From Acanthosepion esculentum (lineage: Eukaryota; Mollusca; Cephalopoda; Sepiida; Sepiidae): a stretch of 64,000 bases of DNA. The notes under the pieces are model-generated. The model had not been told where the DNA came from, made no database searches, and was given only the letters and a program-made list of their open reading frames with translations. The translations under genes and the position numbers were made by a program. The DNA lies in the NCBI GenBank assembly GCA_964036315.1, contig CAXIWW010000817.1, positions 779,501 to 843,500 on the forward strand, given 5' to 3'. Shown one piece after another: positions 1 through 12,959 of this stretch. How positions within the stretch are numbered: position 1 is the stretch's first letter; each line of letters starts with the position of its first letter.

Positions 1-3000
1 TCTGACAGCAAGGCTTCTGATCACAAAGGGTCCCAGCTATGAACAAATAGTTACCCCCCATTAAAAAAAAAACACTATGAAAGTATAAAAATACATGTTT
101 ATATAAAAACTTGCGAACGACACCAGTTGATAGCAAAAGTGCCAACAGCACCACAGCTGATAGCAAAAGTGCCAACAGCTGATAGCAAAATGCCAAAAGC
201 TGATAGCAAACGTGCCAACAGCTGATAGCAAAAGTGCCAGCAGCTGATAGCAAAAGGGCCAACAGTTGATAGCAAAAGTGCCAAGAGCACCACAGCTGAT
301 AGCAAAAGTGCCAACGGCTGATAGCAAAAGTGCCAACAGCTGATAGCAAAAGTGCCAACATCACCACAGTGCCAACTAGTCCTAGGTATGACTATAAACT
401 ACATCTGACATCAAGGCTTCTGATCACAAAGGGTCCCAGCTATGAACAAATAGTTACCCCCCATTAAAAAAACACTATGAAAGTATAAAAATACATGTTT
501 ATATAAAAACTTGCGAACAACACCAGTTGATAGCAAAAGTGCCAACAGCACCACAGCTGATAGCAAAAGTGCCAACAGCTGATAGCAAAAGTGCCAACAG
601 CTGATACCAAAACTGCAAAAAGCTGATAGCAAAGTGCCAACAGCTGATACCAAAAGTGCCAAACTGATAGCAAAAGTGCCAACAGCTGATAGCAAAAGTG
701 CCAACAGCTGATAGCAAAAGTGCCAACAGCACCACAGTGCCAACTAGTCCTAGGTATGACTATAAACTACATCCGACAGCAAGGCTTCTGATCACAAAGG
801 GTCCCAGCTATGAGCAAATAGTGACCCCCCACTATAAAAAAAACACTATGAAAGTATAAAAATTCATGTGTATATAAAAACTTGTGAACAACACCAGTTG
901 ATAGCAAAAGTGCCAACAGCTGATAGCAAAAGTGCCAAAACTGACAGCAAAAGTGTCAACAGCTGATAGCAAAAGTGCCAGCAGCTGATAGCAAAAGTGC
1001 CAACAGCTGATAGCAAAAGTGCCAACAGCACCACAGCTGATAGCAAAAGTGCCAACAGCTTATAGCAAAAGTGCCAACAGCACCACAGTGCAAACTAGTC
1101 CAAGGTATGACTATAAACTACATCTGACCGCAAGGCTTCTGATCACAAAGGGTCCCATCTATGAGCAAATAGTGACCCCCCACTAACAAAAAAACACTAT
1201 GAATTATAAAAATACATGTTTATATAAAAAAATGCGAACAACACCAGTTGCTAGCACAAGTGCCAACACCACCACAGCTGATAGCAAAAGTGCCAAAAGC
1301 TGATAGCAAAAGTGCCAACAGCTGATAGCAAAAGTGCCAACAGCTTATAGCAAAAGTGCCAACAGCTGATAGCAAAAGTGCCAACAGCACCACAGTGCCA
1401 ACTAGTCCTAGTAATGATTATAAACTACATCTGACAGCAAGGCTTCTGACCACAAAGGGTCCCAGCTATGAGCATATAGTGACAACGCACTAAAAAAAAA
1501 ACTCTATGAAAGTATAAAAATACATGTTTATATAAAAACTTGCGAACAACACCAGTTGATAGCAAAAGTGCCAACAGCACCTCAGCTGATAGCAAAAGTG
1601 CCAACAGCTGATAGCAAAAGTGCTAACAGCTGATACCAAAAGTTCCAAAAGCTGATAGCAAATGTGCCAACAGCAGATAGCAAAAGTGCCAACAGCTTAT
1701 AGCAAAAATGCCAACAGCACCACAGTGCCAACTAGTCCTACGTATGACTATAAACTACATATGACAGCAAGGCTTCTGATCACAAAGGGTCCCAGCTATG
1801 AGCATATAGTGACACCCCACTCAAAAAAAACACTATGAAATATAAAAATACATGTTTATATAAAATTATGCGAACAACACCAGTTGATAGCAAAAGTGCC
1901 AACAGCACCACAGCTGGTAGCAAAAGTGCCAACAGCTGATAGCAAAAGTGCCAACAGCTGATAGCAAAAGTGCCAACAGCTGATAGCAAAAGTGCCAAAA
2001 GCTGATAGCAAAAGTGCCAACAGCTGAGAGCAAATGTGCCAACAGCTGATAGCAAAAGTGCCAACAGCCCAACAGTGCCAACCAGTCCTATGTATGACTA
2101 TAAACTATATCTGACAGCAAGGCTTTTGACCAAAAGGGTCCCAGCTATGAGGAAATAGTGACCCCCAACTAAAAAAAAAACACTATGAAATTATAAAAAT
2201 ACATGTTTATATAAAAACTTGCGAACAACACCAGTTTATAGCAAAAGTGCCAACACCACCACAGCTGATAGCAAAAGTGCCAACAGCTGATACCAAAAGT
2301 GCCAACAGCTGATACCAAAAGAGCCAAAAGCTGATAGCAAAAGTGCCAACAGCTGATACCAAAATGCCAACACCACCACAGCTGATAGCAGAAGTGCCAA
2401 CAGCTGATAGCAAAAGTGCCAACAGCTGATAGCAAAAGTGCCAACAGCTGATAGCAAAATGCAAACAGCTGATAGCAAATGTGCCAACAGCTGATAGCAA
2501 AAGTGCCAAAAGCCGATAGCAAAAGTGCCAACAGCTGATAGCAAAAGTGCCAACAGCTGATAGCAAAAGTGCCAACAGCACCACAGTGCCAATTAGTCCT
2601 ATGCATGACTATAAACTACATCTGACAGCAAGGGTTCTGATCACAAAGGGTCCCAGCTATGAGCAAATAGTGACCCCCCACGAAAAAAAAATACTATGAA
2701 ATTATAAAAATACATGTTTCTATAAAAACTTGCGAACAAAACCAGTTGATAGTAAAAGTGCCAACAGCACCACAGCTGATAGCAAAAGTTCCAACAACTG
2801 ATAGCAAAAGTGACAACAGTTGATACCAAAAGTGCCAAAAGCTGATAGCAAAAGTGCCAACAGCACCACAGTGCCAACTAGTCCTAGGTATGACTATAAA
2901 CTACATCTGACAGCAAGGCTTCTGATCACAAAGGGTCCCATCTATGTGAAAATGGTGACACCCCTCTAAAAAAAAACATTATGAAAGTATAAAAATACAT

Positions 3001-4009
3001 ATTTATATAAAAACTTGCGAACAAAACCAGTTGATAGTCAAAGTGCCAACAGCACTACAGCTGATAGCAAAAGTGCCATCAGCTGATAGCAAAAGTGCCA
3101 AGAGCTGATAGCAAAAGTGCCAACATCTGATAGCAAAAGTGCCAACAGCACCACAGTGCCAACTAGTCCTAGGTATGACTATAAACTACAGCTGACAGCA
3201 AGGCTTCTGATCACAAAGGTTCCCAGCTATGATCAAATAGTGACCCCCCACTAAAAAAAAACTATGAAAGTATAAAAATACATGTTTTTATAAAAACTTG
3301 CTAACAACACCAGTTGATAGCAAAAGTGCCAACAGCTGATAGCAAAAGTGCCAACAGCTGATAGCAAAAGTGCCAACAGCACCACATTGCCAACTTGTCC
3401 AAGGTATGACAATAAACTACATCTGACAGCAAGGCTTCTGATCACAAAGGGTCCAAGCTATGAGCAAATAGTGACCCCCCACTAAAAAAAAATACTATGA
3501 AAGTATAAAAATAGATGTTTATATAAAAACTTGCGAACAACACCAGTTGATATCAGAAGTGCAACCGCACCATGGCTGATAGCAAAAGTGCCAACAGCTG
3601 ATAGCAAAAGTGCCAACAGCTGATACCAAATGTGCCAAAAGCTGATAGCAAAAGTGCCAACAGATGATAGCAAAAGTGCCAACAGCTGATAGCAAAAGTA
3701 CAAATAGCACCACATTGCCAACTAGACCTAGGTATGATTATAAACTACATCTGACAGCAAGGCTTCTGATCACAAAGGGTCCCAGCTATGAGCAAATAGT
3801 GACCCCCCACTAAAAAAAAAACACTATGAATGGATAAATATACATGTTTATATAAAAACTTTCGAACAAGACCAGTTGATAGCAAAAGTGCCAACAGCAC
3901 CACAGCTGATAGCAAAAGTGCCAACAGCTGATAGCAAAAGTGCCAACTGCTGATAGCAAAAGTGCCAACAGCTGATAGCAAAAGTGCCAACAGCACCACA
4001 GTGCCAACT

Positions 4010-4315
4010 AGTCCTAGGTATGAATATAAACTACATCTGACAGCAAGGCTTCTGATCACAAAGGGTCCCAGCTATGAGCAAATAGTTACCCCCACTAAAA
4101 AAAAACACTATGAAAGTATAAAAATACATTTTTATATAAAAACTTGTGAACAACACCAGTTGATAGCAAAAGTGCAAACAGCACCACAGCTGATAGCAAA
4201 AGTGCCAACAGCTGATAGCAAAAGTGTCAACAGCTGATAGCAAAAGTGCCAAAAGCTGATAGCAAAAGTGCCAAAAGCACAACAGTGCCGACTAGTCCTA
4301 GGTATGACTATAAAC
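4010..4315 (+). repeat. Satellite I unit with a near-identical inverted copy at 27498-27803
   Basis: The unit from the spacer near 4080 to the TATAAAC at 4309-4315 carries an unusual combination: ACATTTTTATATAAAAAC instead of ACATGTTTAT, CTTGTGAACAACACC, AAGTGCAAACAGC, AAGTGTCAACAGC, and a GCACAACAGTGCCGACTAG cap. All five recur in the complement at 27498-27735, with one clear difference inside the monomers (AGCCAAAG for AGCAAAAG). Base 4315 pairs with 27498. Similarity continues with more differences leftward to about 4010. Confidence 0.85.
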
Positions 4316-5978
4316 TACATCTGACAGCAAGGCATCTGATCACAAAGGGTCCCAGCTATGAGCAAATAGTGACCCCCAACTAAAAAAAAAACACTATGAA
4401 AGTATAAAAAAACATGTTTATATAAAAACTTGCGAACAACACCAGTTGATAGCAAAACTGCCAACAGCACCAGAGCTGATAGCAAAAGTGCCAACAGCTG
4501 ATACCAAAAGTGCCAAAAGCTGATAGCAAAAGTGCCAACAGCTGATAGCAAAAGTGCCAACAGATGATACCAAAAATGCCAACAGCTGATAGCAAAATTG
4601 CCAACTGCTGATAGCAAAAGTGCCAACAGCTGATAGCAAAAGTCCCAACAGCTGATAACAAAAGTGCCAAAAGCTGATAGCAAAAGTGCCAACAGCTCAT
4701 AGCAAAAGTACCAACAGCTGATAGCAAAAGTGCCAACAGTTGATAGCAAAAGTGCCAACAGCTGATAGCAAAAGTGCCAACAGCTGATAGCAAAAGTGCC
4801 AACAGCACCACATTCCAACTAGTCCTAGGTATGACTATAAACTACATCTGACAGCAAGGCTTCTGATCCCAAAGGGTCCAAGCTATGAGCAAATAGTGAC
4901 ACCCCACTAAGAAAAAAACATTATGAAAGTATAAAAATACATGTTTATATAAAAACTTGCGAACAACACCAGTTGATATTAAAAGTGCCAACAGCACCAC
5001 AGCTGATAGCAAAAGAGACATCAGCTGATAGCAAAAGTGCCAACAGCTGATAGCAAAAGTGCAAACAGCTGATAGCAACAGTGCCAACAGCACCACAGTG
5101 CCGACTAGTCCTAGGTATGATTATAAACTACATCTGACAGCAAGGCTTCTGATCACAAAGGTTCCCAGCTATGATCAAATAGTTACCCCCAACTAAAAAA
5201 AAAACTATGAAAGTATAAAAATACATGTTTATATAAAAACTTGCTAACAACACCAGTTGATAGCAAAAGTGCCAACAGCTGATAGCAAAAGTGCCAACAG
5301 CTGATAGCAAAAGTGCCAACAGCACCACAGTGCCGACTTGTCCTAGGTATGACTATAAACTACATCTGACAGCAAGGCTTCTGATTACAAAGGGTCCCAG
5401 CTATGAGCAAATATTGACACGCATTAAAAAAAAAACACTATGAAAGCATAAATATATATGTTTATATAAAAACTTGCGAACAACACCAGTTGATAGCAAA
5501 AGTGCCAAGAGCAACACAGCTGATAGCAAAAGTGCCAAAAGCTGATAGCAAAAGTGCCAACAGCTGATAGCAAAAGTGCCAACAGCTGATAGCAAAAGTG
5601 CCAACAGCACCACAGTGCCAACTAGTCCTATGTATGACTATAAACTACATCTGACAGCAAGGCTTCTGGTCACAAATTGTCCCAGCTATGAGCAAATAGT
5701 GACCCCCCACTAAAAAAAAACACTATGAATGTATAAAAATACATGTTTATATAAAAACTTGCGAACAACACCAGTTGATAGCAAAACTGCCAACAGCACC
5801 ACAGCTGATAGCAAACGTGACAACAGCTGATAGCAAAAGTGCCAACAGCTGATAGCAAAAGTGCCAACAGCTGATAGCAAAAGTGCCAACAGCACCACAG
5901 CTGATAGCAAAATGCCAACAGCTGATAGCAAATGTGCCAACAGCTGATAGCAAAAGTTCCAACAGCACCACAGTGCCA

Positions 5979-6264
5979 ACTAGTCCTACGTATGACTATA
6001 AACTACATCTGACAGAAAGTCTTCTGATCGCAAAGGGTCCCAGCTATGAGCAAATAGTGACCCCCCACTAAAAAAAAAACACTATGAAAGTATAAAAATA
6101 CATGTTTATATAAAAACTTGCGAACAACACCAGTTGATAGCAAAAGTGCCAACAGCACCACAGCTGATAGCAAAAGTGCCAAAAGCTGATACCAAAAGTG
6201 CCAACAGCTTATAGCAAAAGTGCCAACAGCTGATAGCAAAAGTGCCAACAGCACCACAGTGCCA
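5979..6264 (+). repeat. Representative 286-bp unit of satellite I
   Basis: Typical unit, useful as a reference. The spacer is 5979-6132: CTAGTCCTAGG landmark, A-tract near 6069-6079, TATA-like boxes near 6091-6097 and 6108-6115. Then come one monomer (6133-6154, beginning GTTGAT instead of GCTGAT), an 8-bp GCACCACA insert (6155-6162), four more monomers (6163-6250), and a terminal GCACCACAGTGCCA cap (6251-6264) leading into the next landmark. Nearly every unit shows the same order. The minisatellite is therefore bracketed by CACCACAG motifs on both sides, and only the number of monomers between them varies. The 286-bp size recurs many times (for example 11520-11806, 13429-13715 and 19736-20022). 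Confidence 0.9.
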
Positions 6265-7772
6265 ACTAGTCCTAGGTATGACTATAAACTACATCTGACA
6301 GCAAGGCTTCTGATCAAAAAAGGTCCCAGCTATGAGAAAATAGTGACCCCCCACTAAAAAAAAAATCACTATGAAAGTATAAAAATACATGTTTATATAA
6401 AATCTTGCGAACAACACCAGTTGATAGCAAAAGTGCCAACAGCACCACAGCTGATAGCAAAAGTGCCAACAGATGATAGCAAAAGTGCCAACAGCTGATA
6501 GCAAAAGTGCCAAAAGCTGATAGCAAAAGTGCCAACAGCTGATACCCCATTTCCAACAGATGATACCAAAAGTGCCAACAGCTGATAGCAAAAGTGCAAA
6601 CAGCTGATGGCAAAAGTGCCAACAGCTGATACCAAAAGTGCCAACAGCTGATAGCAAAAGTGCCAAAAAGCTGATAGCAAAAGTGCAAACAGCTGATAGC
6701 AAAAGTGCCAACAGCTGATAGCAAATGTGCCAACAGCTGATAGCAAAAGTGCCAACAGCTGATACCACAAGTGCCAACAGCTCATACCAAAAGTGCCAAC
6801 AGCTGATAGCAAAAGTGCCAACAGCTGACAGCAAAAGTGCCAACAGCACCACAGTGCCAACTAGTCCTAGGTATGATTATGAACTACATCTGACAGCAAG
6901 GCTTCTGATCACAAAAGGTCCAAGCTATGAGCAAATAGTGACCCCCCACTAAAAAAAAACACTATGAATGTAAAAAATATATGTTTATATAAAAACTTGC
7001 TAACAACACCAGTTGATAGCAAAAGTGCCAACAGCACCACAGCTGATAACAAAAGTGCCAATAGCTGATAGCAAAAGTGCCAACAGCTGATAGCAAAAGT
7101 GCCAACTGCTGATAGCAAAAGTGCCAAGAGCTGATACCAAAAGTGCCAACAGCTGATAGAAAAGTGCCAACAGCTGATAGCAAAAGTGACAATAGCACAA
7201 CAGTGCCAACTAGTCATAGGTATGACTATAAACTACATCCGACAGCAAGGCTTCTGATCACAAAGGGTCCCAGCTATGAGCAAATAGTGACCCCCCACTA
7301 AAAAAAAAACACTATGAAAGTATAAAAATACATGTTTATATAAAAACTTGCGAACAACACCAGTTGATAACAAAAGTGCCAACAGCTGATAGCAAAAGTG
7401 CCAACAGCTGATACCAAAAGTGCCAAAAGCTGATAGCAAAATTGCCAACAGCTGATAGCAAAAGTGCCAACAGCTGATAGCAAAAGTGCCAACAGCTGAT
7501 ACCAAAAGTGCCAAAAGCTGATATCAAAAGTGCACACAGCTGATAGCTAAAGTGCCAACAGCTGATAGCAAAAGTGCCAACAGCTGATAGCAAAAGTGGA
7601 AACAGCTGATAGCAAAAGTGCCAAAAGCTGATAGCAAAAGTGCAAACAGCTGATAGCAAAAGTGCCAACAGCTGATACCAAAAGTGCCAAAAGCTGATAT
7701 CAAAAGTGCCAACAGCTTATAGCGAAAGTGCCAAGAGCTGATAGCAAAAGTGCCAACAGCACCACAGTGCCA

Positions 7773-8210
7773 AATATTCCTAGGTATGTCTATAAACTAC
7801 ATCTGACAGCAAGACTTCTGATCACAAATGGTCCCAGTTATGAGCAAAGAATGACCCCCCACTAAAAAAAAAATCTATGAATGTATAAAAATACATGTTT
7901 ATATTAAAACTTGCGAACAACACCAGTTGATAGCAAAAGTGCCAACAGCACCACAGCTGATAGCAAAAGTGCCAACAGCTGATAGTAAAGTGCCAACAGC
8001 TGATAGCAAAAGTGCCAACAGCTGATAGCAAATGTGCCAATAGCTGACAGATAAAGTGCCAACAGCTGATAGCAAAAGTGCCAACGGCTGATAGCAAAAG
8101 TGCCAACAGCTGATAGCAAAAGCGCCAAAAGCTGATACCGAAAGTGCCAAAAGCTGATAGCAAAAGTGCCAACAACTGATAGCAAAAGTGCCAACACCAC
8201 CACAGTGCCA
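7773..8210 (+). repeat. M-type unit, short version (438 bp)
   Basis: Expanded satellite I unit with the private variant series seen in the four ~548-570-bp M units: an AGCGCCAAAA monomer followed by GCTGATACCGAAAG near 8121-8142. It directly precedes the L-type unit at 8211-8937. Elsewhere M units follow L units, which is consistent with unequal exchange having moved whole units as blocks. Confidence 0.65.
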
Positions 8211-8937
8211 ACTATTCCTCGGTATGACTATAAACTACATCTGACAGCAAGGCTTCTGATCAAAAAGGGTCCCAGCTATGAGCAAATAGTGACCCCCCAC
8301 TATAAAAAAACACTATGAAAGTATAAAAATTAATGTTTATATAAAAACTTGTGAACAACACCAGTTGATAACAAAAGTGCCAACAGCTGATAGCAAAAGT
8401 GCCAGCAGCTGATAGCAAAAGTGCCAACAGCTGATAGCAAAAGTGCCAACAGCACCACAGCTGATAGCAAAAGTGCCAACAGCTGGTAGCCAAAGTGCCA
8501 ACAGCTGATACCAAAAGTGCCAAAAGCTGATAGCAAAAGTGCCAACAGCTGATAGCAAAAGTGCCAACAGCTGATAGCAAAAGTGCCAACAGCTGATACC
8601 AAATGTGCCGAAAGCTGATAGCAAAAGTGCCAACTGCTGATAGCAAAAGTGCCAACAGCTGATAGCAAATGTGCCAACAGCTGATAGCAAAAGTGCCAAC
8701 ACATTATACCAAAGGTGCCAACAGCTGATAGCAAAAGTGCCAAAAGCTGATAGCAAATGTTTCAACAGCTGATAACAAAAGTGCCAACAGCTGATAGAAA
8801 AAAGTGCCAACAGCTGATAGCAAAAGTGCCAAAAGCTGATAGCAAATGTGCCAACAGCTGATAGCAAAAGTTCCAACAGCTGATAGCAAATATGCCAACA
8901 GCTGATAGCAAAAAATGCCAACAGCACCACATTGCCA
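8211..8937 (+). repeat. L-type unit 1 (727 bp)
   Basis: Long minisatellite run carrying two diagnostic variants of the L family: CAAATGTGCCGAAAGC with an ACTGCTGATAGC monomer after it (near 8580-8640), and an ATTATACCAAAGG monomer near 8703. It ends in the CACATTGCCAACTAGTCGTAGG form of the landmark (CGTAGG instead of CCTAGG), which is shared by the full L units but rare elsewhere. Confidence 0.8.
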
Positions 8938-9958
8938 ACTAGTCGTAGGTATGACTATAAACTACATCTGACAGCAAGGCTTCTGATCACAAAGGGTCCC
9001 AGCTATGAGCAAATAGTGACCACCCACTAAAAAAAACCCACTATGAAAGTATAAAAATACATGTTTATATAAAAACTTGTGAACAACACAAGTTGATAGC
9101 AAAAGTGCCAACAGCACCACAGTTGATAGCAAAAGTGCCAACGGCTGATAGCAAAAGTGCCAACAGCTGATACCAAAAGTGCCAACAGCTGATAGAAAAA
9201 GTGCCAACAGCTGATAGCAAAAGTGCCAACAGCTGATACCAAAACTGCAAAAAGCTGATAGCAAAAGTGCCAACAGCTGATACCAAAATTTCCAACAGCT
9301 GATAACAAAAGTGCCAGCAGCTGATAGCAAAAGTGCCAACAGCTGATAGCAAAAGTGCCAACAGCACCACAGTGCCAACTAGTCCTAGGTATGACTATAA
9401 ACTACATCTGACAGCAAGGCTTCTGATCACAAAGGGTCCCAGCTATGAGCAAATAGTGACCCCCCACTAAAAAAAAACACTATGAAATTATAAAAATACA
9501 TGTTTATATAAAAACTAGCGAACAACACCAGTTGATAGCAAAAGTGCCAACAGCACCACAGCTGATAGCAAAGGTGCCAACGGCTGATAGCAAAAGTGCC
9601 AACAGCTGGGAGCAAAAGTGCCAACATCACCACAGTGCCAACTAGTCCTAGGTATGACTATAAACTACATCTGACATCAAGGCTTCTGATCACAAAGGGT
9701 CCCAGCTATGAACAAATAGTTAACCCCCATTAAAAAAAAAACACTATGAAAGTATAAAAATGCATGTTTATATAAAAACTTGTGAACAACACCAGCTGAT
9801 AGCAAAAGTGCCAACAGCTGATACCAAAACTGCAAAAAGCTGGTAGCAAAGTGCAACAGCTGATACCAAAAGTGCCAAACTGATAGCAAAAGTGCCAACA
9901 GCTGATAGCAAAAGTGCCAACAGCTGATAGCAAAAGTGCCAAACGCACCACAGTGCCA

Positions 9959-10950
9959 ACTAGTCCTAGGTATGACTATAAACTACATCCGACAGCAAGG
10001 CTTCTGCTCACAAAGGGTCCCAGCTATGAGCAAATAGTGACCCCCCACTATAAAAAAACACTATGAAAGTATAAAAATTCATGTTTATATAAAAACTTGT
10101 GAACAACACCAGTTGATAGCAAAAGTGCCAACAGCTGATAGCAAAATGCCAAAACTGATAGCAAAAGTGCCAACAGCTGATAGCAAAAGTGCCAGCAGCT
10201 GATAGAAAAAGTGCCAACAGCTGATAGCAAAAGTGCCAACAGCACCACAGCTGATAGCCAAAGTGCCAACAGCTGATAGCCAAAGTGCCAACAGCTGATA
10301 CCAAAAGTGCCAAAAGCTGATAGCAAAAGTGCCAACAGCTGATAGCAAAAGTGCCAACAGCTGATAGCGAAAGTGCCAACAGCTGATACCAAATGTGCCG
10401 AAAGCTGATAGCAAAAGTGCCAACTGCTGATAGCAAAAGTGCCAACAGCTGATAGCAAATGTGCCAACAGCTGATAGCAAAAGTGCCAACAGATTATACC
10501 AAAGGTGCCAACAGCTGATAGCAAAAGTGCCAACAGCTGATAGCAAAAGTGCCAACAGCTGATAGCAAAAGTGCCAAAAGCTGATAGCAAATGTTCCAAC
10601 AGCTGATAACAAAAGTGCCAACAGCTGATAGAAAAAAGTGCCAACAGCTGATAGCAAAAGTGCCAAAAGCTGATAGAAAATGTGCCAACAGCTGATAGCA
10701 AAAGTGCCAACAGCACCACAGCTGATAGCAAAAGTGCCAACAGCTGGTAGCCAAAGTGCCAACAGCTGATAGCAAAAGTGCCAACAGCTGATTGCAATAG
10801 ATAGAAAATGTGCCAACAGCTGATAGCAAAAGTGCCAACAGCACCACAGCTGATAGCAAAACTGCCAACAGCTGGTAGCCAAAGTGCCAACAGCTGATAG
10901 CAAAAGTGCCAACAGCTGATTGCAAAAGTGCCAACAGCACCACATTGCCA
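9959..10950 (+). repeat. L-type unit 2 (992 bp, longest unit of the array)
   Basis: The longest minisatellite run in satellite I. It carries the L-family markers (GTGCCGAAAGC near 10395, ATTATACC near 10493, CGTAGG landmark at its right end). It exceeds the other L units mainly because of an internal direct duplication with a 128-bp offset, listed separately. Its complement holds the longest stop-free frame in the window (10085-10951, minus, 288 codons), which is a repeat effect and not a gene. Confidence 0.8.
10673..10930 (+). repeat. Internal 128-bp tandem duplication inside L unit 2
   Basis: The segment starting ATAGAAAATGTGCCAAC at 10673 recurs from 10801, offset 128 bp. Each copy includes an internal CACCACAG insert, a GCTGGTAGCC variant monomer and a terminal GCTGATTGCAA monomer. 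The copies meet at an irregular GCAATAGATAG junction near 10795-10803. This is larger than a single-monomer slip and must have copied about six monomers at once. Confidence 0.75.
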
Positions 10951-11519
10951 ACTAGTCGTAGGTATGACTATAAACTACATCTGACAGCAAGGCTTCTGAT
11001 CACAAAGGGTCCCAGCTATGAGCAAATAGTGACCCCCACTAAAATAAAAACACTATGAATGTATAAAAATAAATATTTATATAAAAACTTGCGAACAACA
11101 CCAGTTGATAGCAAAAGTGGCAACAGCACCACAGCTGATAGCAAAAGTGCCAACAGCTGATAGCAAAAGTGCCACCAGCTGGTACAAAAGTGCCAAAAGT
11201 TGATAGCAAAAGTGCCAACAGCTGATAGCAAAAGTGCCAACAGCTGATAGCAAAAGTGCCAAAAGCTGATAGCAAAAGTGCCAACAGCTGATACCAAAGT
11301 GCCAACAGCTGATAGCAAATGTGCCAAAAGATGATACCAAATGTGCCAACAGCTGATAGCAAAAGTGCCAACGGCTGATAGCAAAAGTGCCAACAGCTGA
11401 TAGCAAAAGCGCCAAAAGCTGATACCGAAAGTGCCAAAAGCTGATACCAAAAGTGCCAACAGCTGATAGCAAAAGTGCCAACAGCTAATAGCAAAAGTGC
11501 CAACACCACCACAGTGCCA
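10951..11519 (+). repeat. M-type unit (570 bp)
   Basis: Expanded satellite I unit that follows L unit 2. Markers are a GTGGCAACAGC first monomer, GCCACCAGCTG, AAAAGATGATACC near 11330-11340, and AGCGCCAAAAGCTGATACCG near 11408. The same series recurs in the units at 12859-13428, 16772-17341 and 19188-19735. Confidence 0.8.
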
Positions 11520-12959
11520 ACTAGTCCTAGGTATGACTATAAACTACATCTGACAGCTAGGCTTCTGATCACAAAGGGTCCCAGCCATGAGCAAATAGTG
11601 ACCCCCCACTAAAAAAAAAACACTATGAAATTATAAAAATACATGTTTATATAAAAACTTGCGAACAACACCAGTTGATAACAAAAGTGCAAACAGCACC
11701 ACAGCTGATAGCAAAAGTGCCAACAGCTGATAGCAAAAGTGCCAACAGCTGATAGCAAAAGTGCCAACAGCTGATAGCAAAAGTGCCAAACGCACCACAG
11801 TGCCAACTAGTCCTAGGTATGACTATAAACTACATCCGACAGCAAGGCTTCTGATCACAAAGGGTCCCAGCTATGAGCAAATAGTGACCCCCCACTATAA
11901 AAAAACACTATGAAAGTATAAAAATTAATGTTTATATAAAAACTTGTGAACAACACCAGTTGATAACAAAAGTGCCAACAGCTGATTGCAAAAGTGCCAA
12001 AACTGATAGCAAAAGTGCCAACAGCTGATAGCAAATGTGCCAGCAGCTGATAGCAAAAGTGCCAACAGCTGATAGCAAAAGTGCCAACAGCACCACAGCT
12101 GATAGCAAAAGTGCCAACAGCTGGTAGCCAAAGTGCCAACAGCTGATAGCAAAAGTGCCAACAGCTGATAACAAATGTGCCGAAACTGATAGCAAAAGTG
12201 ACAACTGCTGATAGCAAAAGTTCCAACAGCTGATAGCAAATGTGCCAACAGCTGATAGCAAAAGTGCCAACAGATTATACCAAATTGCCAACAGCTGATA
12301 GCAAAAGTGCCAACAGCTGATAGCAAAAGTGCCAAAAGCTGATAGCAGATATGTCAACAGCTGATAACAAAAGTGCCAACAGCTGATAGAAAAAAGTGCC
12401 AACAGCTGATAGCAAAAGTGCCAAAAGCTGATAGCAAATGTGCCAACAGCTGATAGCAAAAGTTCCAACAGCTGATAGCAAAAGTGCCAACAGCTGATAG
12501 CAAAAGTGCCAACAGCACCACATTGCCAACTAGTCGTAGGTATGACTATAAACTACATCTGACAGCAAGGCTTCTGATCACAAAGGGTCCCAGCTATGAG
12601 CAAATAGTGACCCCCCACTAAAAAAAACCCACTATGAAAGTATAAAAATACATGTTTATATAAAAACTTGCGAACAACACCAGTTGATAGCAAAAGTGCC
12701 AACAGCACCACAGCTGATAGCAAAAGTGCCAACGGCTGATAGCAAAAGTGCCAACAGCTGATAGCAAAAGTGCCAACAGCTGATAGCAAAAGTGCCAACA
12801 GCTGATAGCAAAAGTGCCAACAGCTGATAGCAAAAGTGCCAACAACACCACAGTGCCAACTAGTCCTAGGTATGACTATAAACTACATCTGACATCAAGG
12901 CTTCTGATCACAAAGGGTCCCAGCTATGAACAAATAGTTACCCCCCATTAAAAAAAAAA
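11050..12959 (+). repeat. 1.9-kb tandem segmental duplication, copy 1
   Basis: Four consecutive units (landmarks 10951, 11520, 11806, 12529, 12859; spacings ~570, 286, 723, 330) recur 1909 bp downstream with matching variants and near-identical sequence across several hundred bases. The match starts inside the first spacer near 11050; the spacer 5' of that differs between copies (TAAAATAAAAAC against a pure A-tract). The copied block is therefore offset from unit boundaries. It contains an M unit and an L unit. Confidence 0.85.
11806..12528 (+). repeat. L-type unit 3 (723 bp)
   Basis: L-family unit within copy 1 of the 1.9-kb duplication. It shows the GTGCCGAAAC variant near 12177, the ATTATACCAAATTGCC monomer near 12273, a GCAGATATGTC monomer near 12345, and the CGTAGG landmark at its right end. 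Confidence 0.8.

Noticed and set aside
10085..10951. 288-codon open frame on the minus strand (and similar ones at 10048-10890, 16008-16772, 18424-19188)
   Set aside because: It is the translation of the 22-bp repeat, with other frames of the same strand open over the same bases. Length follows monomer number, and start codons come from a spacer or a chance repeat variant. No domain or composition typical of a protein was seen.
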